A stretch of DNA of 64,000 nt from Methyloversatilis sp. (GCA_016791045.1 JAEUNO010000046.1:1-64000); one strand, 5' to 3'. Positions 48,244 to 58,113 are shown, numbered from the stretch's first letter. Notes: generated by a model from the letters alone, not told the origin. A program made the numbers and translations.

Positions 48244-49449
48244 ATGAATAAAGCGATGGATTCCTTTCAGCGCACGGGCTGGCTGTCCGTGATGGTGCTT
48301 GCGCTCGCGCTGGCAGGCTGCGGCAAGGAAGACGGCAAGCCGGCCAACGGCGGCATGCCGCCGCCGGCCGTCAAGGTTATCGAAGTGGCGCCGCGCGAAG
48401 TGCCGATCCGTTTCGAGTATGTCGGCCAGGTCGCCGGCTCGCGCGAAATCGAGGTGCGGGCGCGCGTCACCGGCATCGTCGAGAAGCGTCTTTACGAAGA
48501 AGGTCAGCGCATCAAGGAAGGGCAGGTGATGTACCGGCTCGACGCCGCGCCTTATCGCGCCCGGGTCGCCGCTGCCGAAGCGCAGCTCGATCAGGCGAAG
48601 GCGCAGCTTGCGCAGGCCGATCGCGAGTACGCGCGCATCAAGCCGCTGGCCGATGCGGAAGCGGCCAGTCGCAGGGAATCGGACGACGCGCTGTCGCAGC
48701 GCGATCTGGCGCGCGCTGCGGTGAAGTCGGCCGAAGCGCAGCTGCAGACCGCGCGCATCGATCTGGGCTATACCGATGTGCGGGCCCCGCTGGGCGGTCT
48801 GGCCGGCCGTGCGCTGAAGGTCGAAGGCAGCCTGGCGGTCGCCGGCTCCGACAGCCTGATGACCACGCTCGCCCAGGTCGATCCGGCGTATGTCAATTTC
48901 GGCGTCGGCGAAGCGGAATACCTGCGCACCCGCGATGAGATCGCGCGCGGCCTGCTGCGGCTCGACAACACCGGCTTCGTCGTGAAGATCCGTACCTCCG
49001 ACGGCGCGGAATTCCCGCGTACCGGGCGGCTCGGCTTCGAGGATTACAAGGCCGACACCAGCACCGGTGCCTTTGCGCTGCGGGCCACCTTCGAAAACCG
49101 TGACGGCAAGCTGTCTCCCGGGCAGTTCGTGCGCGTCGCGCTGTCCGGCGCCACGCGCCCGGACGCGCTGGCCGTGCCCCAGCGTGCGGTGCTCGACAGC
49201 CCGAACGGCAAGTTTGTCTATGTGATCGCTGAAGCCGACGGCAAGCTGCTGGCGCAGCCGCGGCCGGTCAAGCTCGGCGAATGGGCGCAGCTCGACGGTG
49301 CGCTGGAAAACGCCTGGGTGATCCGCGAAGGTCTGCAGCCGGGCGAGCGCATCATCGTCGACGGCATGGCGCGCATCTTCGTGCCGGGCTCGCCGGTGCA
49401 GATCGACAACGGTCAGGCGCCCGCAGCAGCCCCTGCCGCACCGCAATAA
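48244..49449 (+). CDS. RND efflux periplasmic adaptor (AcrA/MexA type)
   Basis: A 401-residue membrane fusion protein. The N-terminal lipoprotein signal ends in ALALAGC, so it is lipid-anchored in the periplasm. Lipoyl-like and alpha-hairpin regions (about residues 60-180) include EVRARVTGIVEKRLYEEGQR and QVMYRLDAAPYRARVAAAEA; the beta-barrel contains SDSLMTTLAQVDPAYVNFGV. ATG at 48244 is chosen upstream of the signal; an ATG 12 nt later is possible. First gene of the three-gene pump operon. Confidence 0.9.
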   Translation: MNKAMDSFQRTGWLSVMVLALALAGCGKEDGKPANGGMPPPAVKVIEVAPREVPIRFEYVGQVAGSREIEVRARVTGIVEKRLYEEGQRIKEGQVMYRLDAAPYRARVAAAEAQLDQAKAQLAQADREYARIKPLADAEAASRRESDDALSQRDLARAAVKSAEAQLQTARIDLGYTDVRAPLGGLAGRALKVEGSLAVAGSDSLMTTLAQVDPAYVNFGVGEAEYLRTRDEIARGLLRLDNTGFVVKIRTSDGAEFPRTGRLGFEDYKADTSTGAFALRATFENRDGKLSPGQFVRVALSGATRPDALAVPQRAVLDSPNGKFVYVIAEADGKLLAQPRPVKLGEWAQLDGALENAWVIREGLQPGERIIVDGMARIFVPGSPVQIDNGQAPAAAPAAPQ

Positions 49450-49460
49450 GGAGCGCGCAC

Positions 49461-52400
49461 ATGTTTTCGCGCTTCTTCATCGACCGGCCGATCTTCGCCT
49501 TCGTCATTTCCATCCTGCTGGTGCTGGCCGGTCTGGCGGCCATGCGGGCGCTGCCGATCGCGCAGTATCCGGAGATCGCGCCGCCGGTGGTCACCGTGCG
49601 CGCCATCTACCCGGGCGCGTCGGCCGAAACCATCGCGCAGACGGTTGCCGCGCCGCTGGAAAACGTCATCACCGGCGTGGAAGGCATGATGTACATGCAG
49701 TCCACCTCGACCTCGAATGGCGTGGTGGAAATCCAGGTCACCTTCGAAATCGGCGCCGACCCGGACAAGGCGGCGGTGAACGTGAACAACCGGGTCAAGC
49801 AGGCCGACGCCCGGCTGCCGGAAGAGGTGCGCCGGCAGGGCGTGACAGTGGAGAAGGGCTCGTCCGCCTTCCTGCTGGTGCTGGCGTTCTACTCGCCCGA
49901 GGGCCAGTACGACGACCTGTACACGTCCAACTACGTGACGCTGAATGTGCTGGACAACATCAAGAAGATCCCCGGCACGACCAATGTGCAGATTTTCGGC
50001 GCCAAGGACTACGCGATGCGCATCTGGGTGCGCCCGGACCGCATGACCCAGCTCGGCGTCACGGTGACCGAAGTTGCCGCCGCGCTGCGCGACCAGAACG
50101 CCCAGTTCGCGGCCGGCAAGATCGGTCAGTCGCCGACCGGCGGCGGCCAGGACATGGTGTACACGATTACCACCAAGGGCCGGCTGTCCACGGTCGAGGA
50201 ATTCGAGAACATCATCCTGCGCTCGAACGCCGATGGCTCGAAGCTGCGCCTGCGCGACGTCGCGCGGATCGAACTCGGTTCGAAGGACAACGATTTCAAC
50301 GGCACCTACAACGGTCATGCGGCCGTGCTGATGGGCGTGTTCCTGCAGCCGGGTGCCAACGCGCTCGACGTGGCCAAGGTAACCAAGGCAGCCATCGCCG
50401 ACATGGCCGAGCGCTTCCCGCAGGGCATGACCTACGCCATTCCGTACGACACGACGCGCTTCGTCGAGGTGTCGATCACCGAAGTGGTGAAGACGCTGGG
50501 CGAGGCGATGATACTGGTGTTCGTCGTGGTGTTCGTGTTCCTGCAGAACTGGCGCGCCACGCTGATTCCGCTGCTGGCGGTGCCGGTGTCGCTGCTCGGC
50601 ACCTTCGCCGGTCTGCATCTGCTCGGTTATTCGATCAACACGCTGACGCTGTTCGGCATGGTGCTGGCCATCGGCATCGTGGTGGACGACGCCATCGTGG
50701 TGCTGGAGAACGTCGAACGCATCATGCACGAGCAGCAGATGGTGGCGCGCGACGCGGCCATCCAGGCGATGCAGGAAGTGACCGGGCCTGTGGTGGCCAT
50801 CGTGCTGGTGCTGACCGCGGTGTTCGTGCCGATCGCCTTCCTCGGCGGCCTGACCGGCGAGCTGTACCGGCAGTTCGCGGTGACCATTTCGATTGCCGTC
50901 GTGCTGTCCGGCATCGTCGCGCTGACCATGACGCCGGCGCTGTGCGTGGCGCTGCTGAAGAACGAACACAAGAACCAGGCACGCATCTTCCTGTGGTTCA
51001 ACGACTGGTTCACCCGGGTGACGCACCGCTACACCGGCGCCGTCACGTGGATGATCAAGCGCTCGGCGGTCGGCGTGCTGCTGTTCGCCGGCATGGTCGT
51101 CATCACCATCGGCCTGTGGGCCAGGACGCCCGGTTCGCTGGTGCCGGACGAAGACCAGGGCTATTTCATCGTCGCCGTCTTCCTGCCCGATGGCGCCACG
51201 CTGGAGCGCACCGACAAGGTGGTGTCCGAGGTGATGAAGGCCATCCAGTCGAACGACGCGAACGAACACGTGATGGCGTTTTCCGGCATGGACTTCATCG
51301 GCGGCGGCTTCAAGAACAGCGCGGCGACCATCTTCGTCAGTCAGAAGCACTGGAACGAACGCAGGATGAGCACGCAGCAGCTGGTCGGCGAGGTGTTCGC
51401 CAAGACCGGCGGCATCAAGGAGGCGCTGGTGCTGGCCTTCAATCCGCCGGCCATCTTCGGTCTGGGCAATACCGGGGGATTCGAGTTCTATCTGCAGAAC
51501 CGCGGCGACGGCGGCACCAAAAGACTGGTCGAGAACATGAATGCGCTGATCGGCTCGTCGTACCAGACGCCGGTGCTGGCCGGCGGACTGCAGACGCTGT
51601 GGCGGCCGAATGCGCCGCAGCTCTATGTCGATGTCGACCGCGAGCGCGCCAAGGCGCTGGGCATTCCGCTGACCGAAGCGTTCAACACGCTGGCCGGCAC
51701 GCTGGGCACCTTCTACGTGAACGACTTCAACAAGTTCGGCCGCGTGTGGCAGGTGCTGATGTCGGCAGAGAGCCAGTATCGTCGTTCGCCGGAAGACATC
51801 GGCCGGCTTTACGTGAAGAACGCTGCCGGCGACATGGTGCCGGTGTCGGCCTTTGCCAGGGTCGAGTACGGCTCGGGCCCCGACACGGTGGACCGTTACA
51901 ACAATCTGCCGGCGGTGAAGCTGATGGGGCAGGCGGCACCCGGCTATTCGTCCGGCCAGGCGATCGCCGAGGTCGAACGGCTGGCGCGTTCGCTGCCGGG
52001 CGACACCAGCTTCGAATGGACCGGCGCCGCCTTCCAGGAAAAGCGCGTGTCCAGTGCGGCGTCGATCGCGCTCATCATGGCCGCGGTCATGGTGTTCCTC
52101 ATCCTGGCCGCGCTGTACGAGAAGTGGTCGCTGCCGTTCTCCGTGCTGCTGGCGATGCCGTTCGGCATCTTCGGCGCGCTGACCGCGGTGTGGCTGCGCG
52201 ACATGACGAACGACGTGTATTTCCAGATCGGTCTGGTGACGCTGCTCGGCCTGTCGGCCAAGAACGCCATCCTGATCGTCGAGTACGCGGTGCTCAAGCA
52301 CCAGGAAGGCTATGCCGTGGCCGCGGCAGCGATCGAGGCGGCGCGCCTGCGCCTGCGTCCCATCATCATGACCTCGCTCGCCTTCATCCTCGGCGTGCTG

Positions 52401-52601
52401 CCGCTGGCCATTTCGACCGGTGCCGGCGCGGGAGCGCGGGTATCGGTCGGCACCGGCGTCATCGGCGGCATGCTCGCGGCCACCTTCCTCGCGATCTTCT
52501 TCGTGCCGCTGTTCTACAAGCTCATCGTCGACCGCCGGCTGGCCACGCCGCCGGAAGAAGTCGAAGCCCCGAAGCCGGAGAACCCCTATGCGCCTCATTG
52601 A
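49461..52601 (+). CDS. RND efflux transporter, HAE1 family (AcrB/MexB type)
   Basis: A 1046-residue inner-membrane proton antiporter with 12 predicted membrane helices and two large periplasmic loops. It starts MFSRFFIDRPIFAFVISILL. The proton-relay motif in TM4 reads GIVVDDAIVVLENVERIM with the Asp pair. The C-terminal half has GLSAKNAILIVEYA with its relay Lys. Normal length for the family. GAGC-type ribosome-binding site (AAGGAG) 10 nt upstream. Likely exports hydrophobic and amphiphilic compounds; no specific substrate can be read. Confidence 0.94.
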   Translation: MFSRFFIDRPIFAFVISILLVLAGLAAMRALPIAQYPEIAPPVVTVRAIYPGASAETIAQTVAAPLENVITGVEGMMYMQSTSTSNGVVEIQVTFEIGADPDKAAVNVNNRVKQADARLPEEVRRQGVTVEKGSSAFLLVLAFYSPEGQYDDLYTSNYVTLNVLDNIKKIPGTTNVQIFGAKDYAMRIWVRPDRMTQLGVTVTEVAAALRDQNAQFAAGKIGQSPTGGGQDMVYTITTKGRLSTVEEFENIILRSNADGSKLRLRDVARIELGSKDNDFNGTYNGHAAVLMGVFLQPGANALDVAKVTKAAIADMAERFPQGMTYAIPYDTTRFVEVSITEVVKTLGEAMILVFVVVFVFLQNWRATLIPLLAVPVSLLGTFAGLHLLGYSINTLTLFGMVLAIGIVVDDAIVVLENVERIMHEQQMVARDAAIQAMQEVTGPVVAIVLVLTAVFVPIAFLGGLTGELYRQFAVTISIAVVLSGIVALTMTPALCVALLKNEHKNQARIFLWFNDWFTRVTHRYTGAVTWMIKRSAVGVLLFAGMVVITIGLWARTPGSLVPDEDQGYFIVAVFLPDGATLERTDKVVSEVMKAIQSNDANEHVMAFSGMDFIGGGFKNSAATIFVSQKHWNERRMSTQQLVGEVFAKTGGIKEALVLAFNPPAIFGLGNTGGFEFYLQNRGDGGTKRLVENMNALIGSSYQTPVLAGGLQTLWRPNAPQLYVDVDRERAKALGIPLTEAFNTLAGTLGTFYVNDFNKFGRVWQVLMSAESQYRRSPEDIGRLYVKNAAGDMVPVSAFARVEYGSGPDTVDRYNNLPAVKLMGQAAPGYSSGQAIAEVERLARSLPGDTSFEWTGAAFQEKRVSSAASIALIMAAVMVFLILAALYEKWSLPFSVLLAMPFGIFGALTAVWLRDMTNDVYFQIGLVTLLGLSAKNAILIVEYAVLKHQEGYAVAAAAIEAARLRLRPIIMTSLAFILGVLPLAISTGAGAGARVSVGTGVIGGMLAATFLAIFFVPLFYKLIVDRRLATPPEEVEAPKPENPYAPH

Positions 52602-54045
52602 TCCCGCACGTCGCGGCGCGCTGGGCGCGCTGCTTGCGGCGAGCTTGCTGTCCGCCTGCTCGCTGATGCCCAAGCCGGCGCCCGAACTGGACCTGCCGGC
52701 CGTCAGCGCGACGACGCCGGTCGAGCTCGACCGCTGGTGGGAAAGCTTCCGCGACCCGGTGCTCGACGGTCTGATCGCAGAGGCGCTGGTGCGCAACGAC
52801 GACATGGTGATTGCCGCCCAGCGTGTGCAGGCCTCGCAGGCCACGCTCGATCTGGTGCGCATCAACCGCCTGCCCGACGCGAACCTGTCGCTGTCCGGTT
52901 CGCGCCAGCAGTTCCGCAACGAGCGGCCGATCCCGAATCGGCCGCGCCAGTACAACACGGTCATCGGCGGTTTCAACGCCTCGTACGAACTCGACCTGTT
53001 CGGGCGCCTGTCCGGTCAGCGCGACGTCGCGCGCCAGCAGCTCGCCTCCAGCCGCTACGCGCTGGAAGCGCTGCGCGCGTCGATCAGTGCCCAGGTGGCG
53101 CGCGCCTACTTCAACCTGCGCGCGCTCGATGCCGACGAGGCGCTGCTGACGCAGACGCTGAACACGCGCGAATCCGCGCTGTCGCTGCGCGACAGGCAGT
53201 TCGCCGGTGGCGCGATCAGCCGCTATGACCTGGAACTGGCGCGCTCCGAACGGGCCGGCGTGGCCGCGTCGCTGGCCAGCACGCGCAGCGCGCGCGAACA
53301 GGCGGAAACGGCGCTGTCGGTGTTGCTCGGCCGCTCGCCGCGCGAACTGGTCGAAAAGATGCCGGATCGCGGGCTTGCGCTGTCCACACTCGCCGTGCAG
53401 CCGGAGATTCCGTCCGGCCTGACGTCCGATCTGCTGGTGCGACGCGCCGACGTGCGCGCCGCAGAAGCCAATCTCGCCGCTGCCAGCCTGAGTGTCGAAG
53501 TGGCGCGCACGCAGTGGATGCCGACCATTTCGCTGACCGCCGCACTGGGTGGCGAAAGCGCCACGCTGGGCAATCTGCTGTCGGCGTCCGCCCGTACCTG
53601 GAGCGTCGGCGCCGCGATTGCGCAGCCGCTGGTCGGCCTGATCAGCACGCGTGCGCTGGTTGCACAGACGGAAGCCGAACGCGCGCAGATCGCGCAGACC
53701 TATCAGCAGGCGGCCCGTCAGGCCTATGCCGATGCGCTCGGCGCGCTGTCCGCTGCGCGGGGCGCGCGCGAAGCGATGGAAGAGACGGTGAAACTGGCCG
53801 ACGCCACGCGTGGCGCGCGCGATCTGGCCGAACTGTCATTCAACGCCGGCAACGCCAGCCGCATCGTGCTGCTCGATGCCGAACGCGAGCGGCTGTCGGC
53901 CGAACGTCAGCTGATCGCCAGCCGTCTCGACCGGGTCACTGCGCTGGTCAATACCTATCAGGCCCTCGGGGGCGGCTGGAGCGGCCGCATCGAAACCGGC
54001 GGCCCGGCCGAAACACTGGAGAACACGCCGACCGCAGCGCGCTGA
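52588..54045 (+). CDS. Outer membrane efflux channel lipoprotein (OprM/NodT type)
   Basis: A 485-residue TolC-superfamily channel. The signal ends in the lipobox SLLSAC (Cys24). The repeated outer membrane factor domains show the RWWESFRDPVLDGLIAEAL start, ASYELDLFGRLSGQRDVARQ and LVRRADVRAAEANLAAA. Overlaps the transporter gene by 14 nt, showing one operon. Completes the tripartite pump with the two upstream genes. Confidence 0.93.
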   Translation: MRLIDPARRGALGALLAASLLSACSLMPKPAPELDLPAVSATTPVELDRWWESFRDPVLDGLIAEALVRNDDMVIAAQRVQASQATLDLVRINRLPDANLSLSGSRQQFRNERPIPNRPRQYNTVIGGFNASYELDLFGRLSGQRDVARQQLASSRYALEALRASISAQVARAYFNLRALDADEALLTQTLNTRESALSLRDRQFAGGAISRYDLELARSERAGVAASLASTRSAREQAETALSVLLGRSPRELVEKMPDRGLALSTLAVQPEIPSGLTSDLLVRRADVRAAEANLAAASLSVEVARTQWMPTISLTAALGGESATLGNLLSASARTWSVGAAIAQPLVGLISTRALVAQTEAERAQIAQTYQQAARQAYADALGALSAARGAREAMEETVKLADATRGARDLAELSFNAGNASRIVLLDAERERLSAERQLIASRLDRVTALVNTYQALGGGWSGRIETGGPAETLENTPTAAR

Positions 54046-54057
54046 AAGCGCGCCCGC

Positions 54058-54141
54058 TGTAGGAGCGGCGGCCTCGCCGCGATCAGTGCCGCGACCATCG
54101 TTTTGCAGAGTGCGCATCGCGGCGAGGCTGCCGCTCCCACA
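54058..54141. repeat. REP-like inverted repeat pair
   Basis: Arms of 26 nt at 54058-54083 and 54116-54141 match as inverted copies at 24 of 26 positions; the core of each contains GGAGCGGC and CTCGCCGCGAT. The unit resembles REP/BIME elements of other proteobacteria. A 10-bp direct repeat CAGGAACAGC (54140-54149, 54155-54164) abuts it. Lies between convergent operons. Confidence 0.65.
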
Positions 54142-54169
54142 GGAACAGCTCCCGCAGGAACAGCGCCGG

Positions 54170-56416
54170 TCACGCCTTCTGCAATACCCGCTCGGGCGCG
54201 CCGACCGTCGCATCGACGGCCGCCAGAAATTCCTGTCCCCAGCGATGCACATCGTTGTACTGCACGATGGCCAGCAGTTCGCGCAGGCGTGACTCGGCTT
54301 CGGCGCGGTGCATGTTCAGCGCGTAGTAGCACTTCTCGCGCAGGTCGTTGATGTCGTGCGGATTGGTCAGCACGGCGCCGTGCAGTTCGGCGGCGGCGCC
54401 GGCGAATTCGGACAGCACCAGCACGCCGCCACCCTGCATCAGGCCCTGCACCGCGACGAATTCCTTGGCGACCAGATTGAGGCCATCACGCAGCGGCGTG
54501 ATCCACATGACATCGGCCACTGCGTAATAGGCGATCAGTTCCTCGAACGGAATGGCGCGGAAGAAGAACTGCACCGGCGTCCAGCCCACCCTCGAATAGC
54601 GGCCGTTGATGCGTCCGACCGCCTGCTCGATCTGTGTCTGCAGGGCGCGGTAGATGGTCATTTCGCTCGCCGCCGGCACGCACACGGTGATCAGCGTGAC
54701 CTTCTGGCGCATTTCCGGATAGCGCTCCAGCAACTGTTCGAAGGCGAGCAGCTTTTCCAGCGTGCCCTTCGTGTAGTCGAGCCGCTCGACCGACAGGATG
54801 GCCCGGCGGCCGTCGAGTTCATGGCGCAGGCTGTCCATGCGCCGGGCGGTTGCCGGGTCAGCCAGCAGGCGACCGACACGCTGCACGTCCAGCCCGACCG
54901 GATGGGCGCCGATGCCGATCCGGCGACCATGCACCTCGATTGCGGTCGTCATCTCGTCCAGCCCGACTGCACAGCCATAGGTCAGGAAGCGCGGTGCGCA
55001 GTTGCGCGACTCGAGCACCTTCAGCGGCGCCACGCCGCGCGCCACATCGACGAAATTTTCGGCCTGGCGCGGAATGTGGAAGCCGATGTAGTCGCATTGC
55101 AGCAGGCTGCCGACGATGTCGCGCCGCCAGGGCATGACGTTGAACACGTCGGCCGACGGAAAGTAGGTGTGGTGGAAGAAGGCAATCTTCAGGTCAGGCC
55201 GCATTTCGCGCAGCGCCGCCGGCACCATCCACAGGTTGTAGTCGTGCAGCCACACCGTGGCACCCGGTGCTGCCTCGGCTGCGCTGCGTTCGGCGAACAG
55301 CCGGTTCACCTTCAGGAACACCTGCCAGTGGTCCTCGCGGAACTGCGCACGCTCCCAGAAGGTGTGCAGCGTCGGCCAGAAGGCTTCCTTCGAAAAGCGC
55401 TTGTAGAAGATGTCGACGTCGTGCTTGTCCAGCGCGACGCGGGCGCAGGTCAGATTGGGGTAGCGCTGGCGATCGACCGTCGTGTGCACCTCGAAATCGG
55501 TCGATTCGGCATTGAGTGTGGACCACGCCACCCACGAGCCCTGCCGGCCTTCGGCGAAGAAGCTCAGCAGCGTCGGAATGATGCCGTTGGGCGAACTCGG
55601 GCGGCGCTGCTTCACGACGCCGTCCTCGACGTACTCTTCGTACGGCAGCCGGTGATAGACGATGACCAGTTCGGCATCGCCGCCGCCCGTGACCGGGCTG
55701 ACCGGATCGAAGCGCAGCATGCGGAAGCTGCGCAGTGCATCGATGATGCCGCCGCAGCCGATGCGCGACGCGTGCAGGATGCGCGAGCGGTCCATGGTCG
55801 CCGCCAGCAGCGCCGGTTCCGACTCGCCGACGCATACGCCGCGGAAACCCTGTTCGAACATCGACAGGTCGTTCAGCGTGTCGCCGGCCACCAGTACATG
55901 TTCGGGGTCGATGCCCAGATGGCGCACCAGCTTGCGCAGCGTGCTGCCCTTGTTCACGCCGGGCGGCAGGATGTCGAGATAGCGGTCGGCCGAGTACAGC
56001 ACGTCGCAGCCCAGCGCCGCCGCGGCAGCGTGGATGTCGCCGGTCACCGCGTCGCCGTCGCAGAAATAGGAACAGCGCCGCTGCTGCGGGACTTCCTGTC
56101 GCTGCAGCCGTTCGAAGCCGGTCAGCGCCTCGGTCACCGCGAGTTCGCCCGGCCATACGACGTCGATCGCCGACTGCAGCGGCTGCACCGCCTGCCGTGT
56201 GGCGCCATCGACGACGGTCGCGCCGACGTCGGCGATGATGTAGTGCGGTACCGGTATCGTCGGGTCGGACAGGATGGGCAGTACGGCTTCGAGGCCGCGC
56301 CCGGTCACGAACACGAGCGTCACTTCGGGGTCGGCGGCAATGCGCTGGTACAGGCGCAGGCGCGCTTCGGGGTCGCCGGCGAGGAAGGTGCCGTCCAGAT
56401 CGGTGGCGAGGAGCAT
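54170..56416 (-). CDS. ggpPS: Fused glucosylglycerol-phosphate phosphatase/synthase
   Basis: A 748-residue fusion. Residues about 1-235 form a HAD phosphatase with the nucleophile motif LLATDLDGTFLAGD, LVFVTGRGLE, and VAGDTLNDLSMFE. Residues about 245-745 are a GT20 synthase with IVYHRLPYEEYVEDG, SPNGIIPTLLSFFAEGRQGS, FFHHTYFPSADVFNVMPWRR and DYTKGTLEKLLAFEQL. The second of these is typical of glucosylglycerol-phosphate synthase and not of trehalose OtsA. The order phosphatase-synthase matches GgpPS of Stenotrophomonas and Azotobacter. It makes the osmolyte glucosylglycerol from ADP-glucose and glycerol-3-phosphate. Lies 35 nt downstream of an MFS gene. Confidence 0.87.
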   Translation of the reverse strand: MLLATDLDGTFLAGDPEARLRLYQRIAADPEVTLVFVTGRGLEAVLPILSDPTIPVPHYIIADVGATVVDGATRQAVQPLQSAIDVVWPGELAVTEALTGFERLQRQEVPQQRRCSYFCDGDAVTGDIHAAAAALGCDVLYSADRYLDILPPGVNKGSTLRKLVRHLGIDPEHVLVAGDTLNDLSMFEQGFRGVCVGESEPALLAATMDRSRILHASRIGCGGIIDALRSFRMLRFDPVSPVTGGGDAELVIVYHRLPYEEYVEDGVVKQRRPSSPNGIIPTLLSFFAEGRQGSWVAWSTLNAESTDFEVHTTVDRQRYPNLTCARVALDKHDVDIFYKRFSKEAFWPTLHTFWERAQFREDHWQVFLKVNRLFAERSAAEAAPGATVWLHDYNLWMVPAALREMRPDLKIAFFHHTYFPSADVFNVMPWRRDIVGSLLQCDYIGFHIPRQAENFVDVARGVAPLKVLESRNCAPRFLTYGCAVGLDEMTTAIEVHGRRIGIGAHPVGLDVQRVGRLLADPATARRMDSLRHELDGRRAILSVERLDYTKGTLEKLLAFEQLLERYPEMRQKVTLITVCVPAASEMTIYRALQTQIEQAVGRINGRYSRVGWTPVQFFFRAIPFEELIAYYAVADVMWITPLRDGLNLVAKEFVAVQGLMQGGGVLVLSEFAGAAAELHGAVLTNPHDINDLREKCYYALNMHRAEAESRLRELLAIVQYNDVHRWGQEFLAAVDATVGAPERVLQKA

Positions 56417-56451
56417 GGTGAAGTCCTTTCAGGGCAGGTTGCGGGTTCGGG

Positions 56452-57714
56452 TCAGCGGATCTCCGGGCTGGTTCGGGTGGAAGGAAGGTCGTTCGGATGT
56501 GCGCCTTCGACCATGTCGAAGGCGGTCGAGGCGGTGCGCACCATCGGCTGGAAGCGCGTCTGACGGGCAACGTCCGGCGTGAGCCTGCGGATCAGCGAAG
56601 AGGCCGCGATCGCCAGCACCCCCTGGGTGGCGGCAAACCACAGCGTCAGCGCGGCATGGCCGGCCAGCGACATGGCGAAGCCGGCGATGAGCGGACCGGC
56701 GGCGGCACCGGCGCCGTGGATCAGCAGCAGGCTGCTGCTGCCTGAAAGCACTTCGTGCGGCTGCAGCCGGTCGATCATGCGGGCGACCGCCATCGGGTAG
56801 AGCGCGAACGCGAAGCCGCCGTAGATGAATCCGGCCAGGCTGATCGCCAGCGTGCCGTGGCGGGCGGCTGCCATCAGTCCGAGGGCACACAGTGTCGCGC
56901 CGAACGCCACGAAGGCGATCGCACGGCCGCGGTCGATGCGGTCGGACAGCAGACCGATCGGCCACTGGAACAGCGCACCGCCAAGAATGGTGGCCGTCAT
57001 GAAGGCCGCGATGCCCTGATGCCCGATGCCGTGGCCGTCGGCCCACACCGCGCCCAGACCCCAGAAGGCACCCATGGCGAGGCCCGATGCGAATGCGGCG
57101 GCCAGCGCGATCGGCGCCTTGGCGTACAGGCTTTTCAGGTCGACCGACGCACTGTGGTCGAGCACCGGCTGGTGCAGCCTTGTCGCAGCGACCGGCATCA
57201 CGGCCGCCGACACCAGCAGCGCGGCCAGACCGAACAGCACATGGCCGCTGGCCGGTCCCAGATGCAGCAACTGCTGCGACAGCGCCAGTGCGCCCAGATT
57301 GACGCCCATGTAGACCGAAAACACGCGGGCGCGCTGCGCCGGCGCCGCCTGGCTGTTCAGCCAGCTTTCGACAATCGTGTAGAGCCCGACCATGGAAATT
57401 CCGGTCAGCAGCCTCACCAGCGCCCACACCCAGGGCACGACCAGCAGTTCGTGCAGCAGTACGGCGCAGGCGACCGCCGATGTGAAGAAGGCAAACGCGC
57501 GCACGTGCCCGACCCGGCGGATCACGCGCGGCGCGACATGGGTGCCGACCAGGAAGCCGGCGAAGAACATCGACCCGAGCAGTCCCATGAAGGGGCTGCC
57601 GAAACCTTCCGCGCCGCCGCGTACGGCAAGCAGCGTGGTCAGCAGGCCGCTGCCCAGCAACAGCAGGGCAACGCCGGACAGAAGTGCCGCGAGTGGCAGC
57701 AGATGGACAAGCAA
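56452..57714 (-). CDS. MFS transporter (YcaD/UMF-like)
   Basis: A 420-residue transporter with 12 predicted membrane helices. Family features include GSMFFAGFLVGTHVAPRVIR, ESWLNSQAAPAQRARVFSVY and GFIYGGFAFALYPMAVARMI, as in YcaD-like MFS proteins. The TTG start at 57714 has GGGAGGG 7 nt upstream and no closer ATG/GTG. Probably co-transcribed with the glucosylglycerol gene downstream; a role in osmolyte handling is speculative. Confidence 0.85.
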   Translation of the reverse strand: MLVHLLPLAALLSGVALLLLGSGLLTTLLAVRGGAEGFGSPFMGLLGSMFFAGFLVGTHVAPRVIRRVGHVRAFAFFTSAVACAVLLHELLVVPWVWALVRLLTGISMVGLYTIVESWLNSQAAPAQRARVFSVYMGVNLGALALSQQLLHLGPASGHVLFGLAALLVSAAVMPVAATRLHQPVLDHSASVDLKSLYAKAPIALAAAFASGLAMGAFWGLGAVWADGHGIGHQGIAAFMTATILGGALFQWPIGLLSDRIDRGRAIAFVAFGATLCALGLMAAARHGTLAISLAGFIYGGFAFALYPMAVARMIDRLQPHEVLSGSSSLLLIHGAGAAAGPLIAGFAMSLAGHAALTLWFAATQGVLAIAASSLIRRLTPDVARQTRFQPMVRTASTAFDMVEGAHPNDLPSTRTSPEIR

Positions 57715-57971
57715 GGCTTCGCCCTCCCGAAAGATGGAGTGGAAGCGACCTGACGCAGGGTGTGAAACCGGACAGCGGGACGGGGGTGTCCCGCGGAAAA
57801 ACGCAGGGCCGCGCGGTGGAACTGCTGGCTGAGCCTGTCAATAACCCACACAGTTTACCAGACGCAATTTCGTCGCCAGCGGAACCCCGTGTGCCGGGCG
57901 TCGCTCAACACCGCGTCGCGGCCGCTGCGTCCGGCCCGGTCGAGCGACGCGCTGACGACCGCACACTGCCG

Positions 57972-57988
57972 TTCACAGTCCATTCACA
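57972..57988. promoter_or_regulatory. Tandem TTCACA direct repeat upstream of mdtA
   Basis: TTCACA occurs at 57972-57977 and 57983-57988, 11 bp apart, one helical turn. This spacing fits OmpR/PhoB-family response regulators. It lies about 125 bp upstream of the mdtA start. No other gene is visible in 57715-58113. Confidence 0.35.
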
Positions 57989-58113
57989 AGTCCGCCCGGC
58001 GCGCCGCGACGTGATTAACATGCGCAGCCGACAATGGTCGTCGTGACGCGTGCGGGTGATATCCCTGCGCGCGCTGACCGCCATGCCACCGATTTCACTT
58101 CGACCGATCTCCC

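Noticed and set aside
49413-52976. 1187-codon open frame on the minus strand opposite the efflux transporter
   Set aside because: It mirrors the AcrB-type gene in a GC-rich genome, has low-complexity His/Arg/Asp-rich composition and no family motif.
54170-56416. Trehalose-6-phosphate synthase/phosphatase (OtsA/OtsB fusion)
   Set aside because: The synthase carries PNGIIPTLLSFF and other glucosylglycerol-phosphate synthase signatures, and the phosphatase is N-terminal as in GgpPS.
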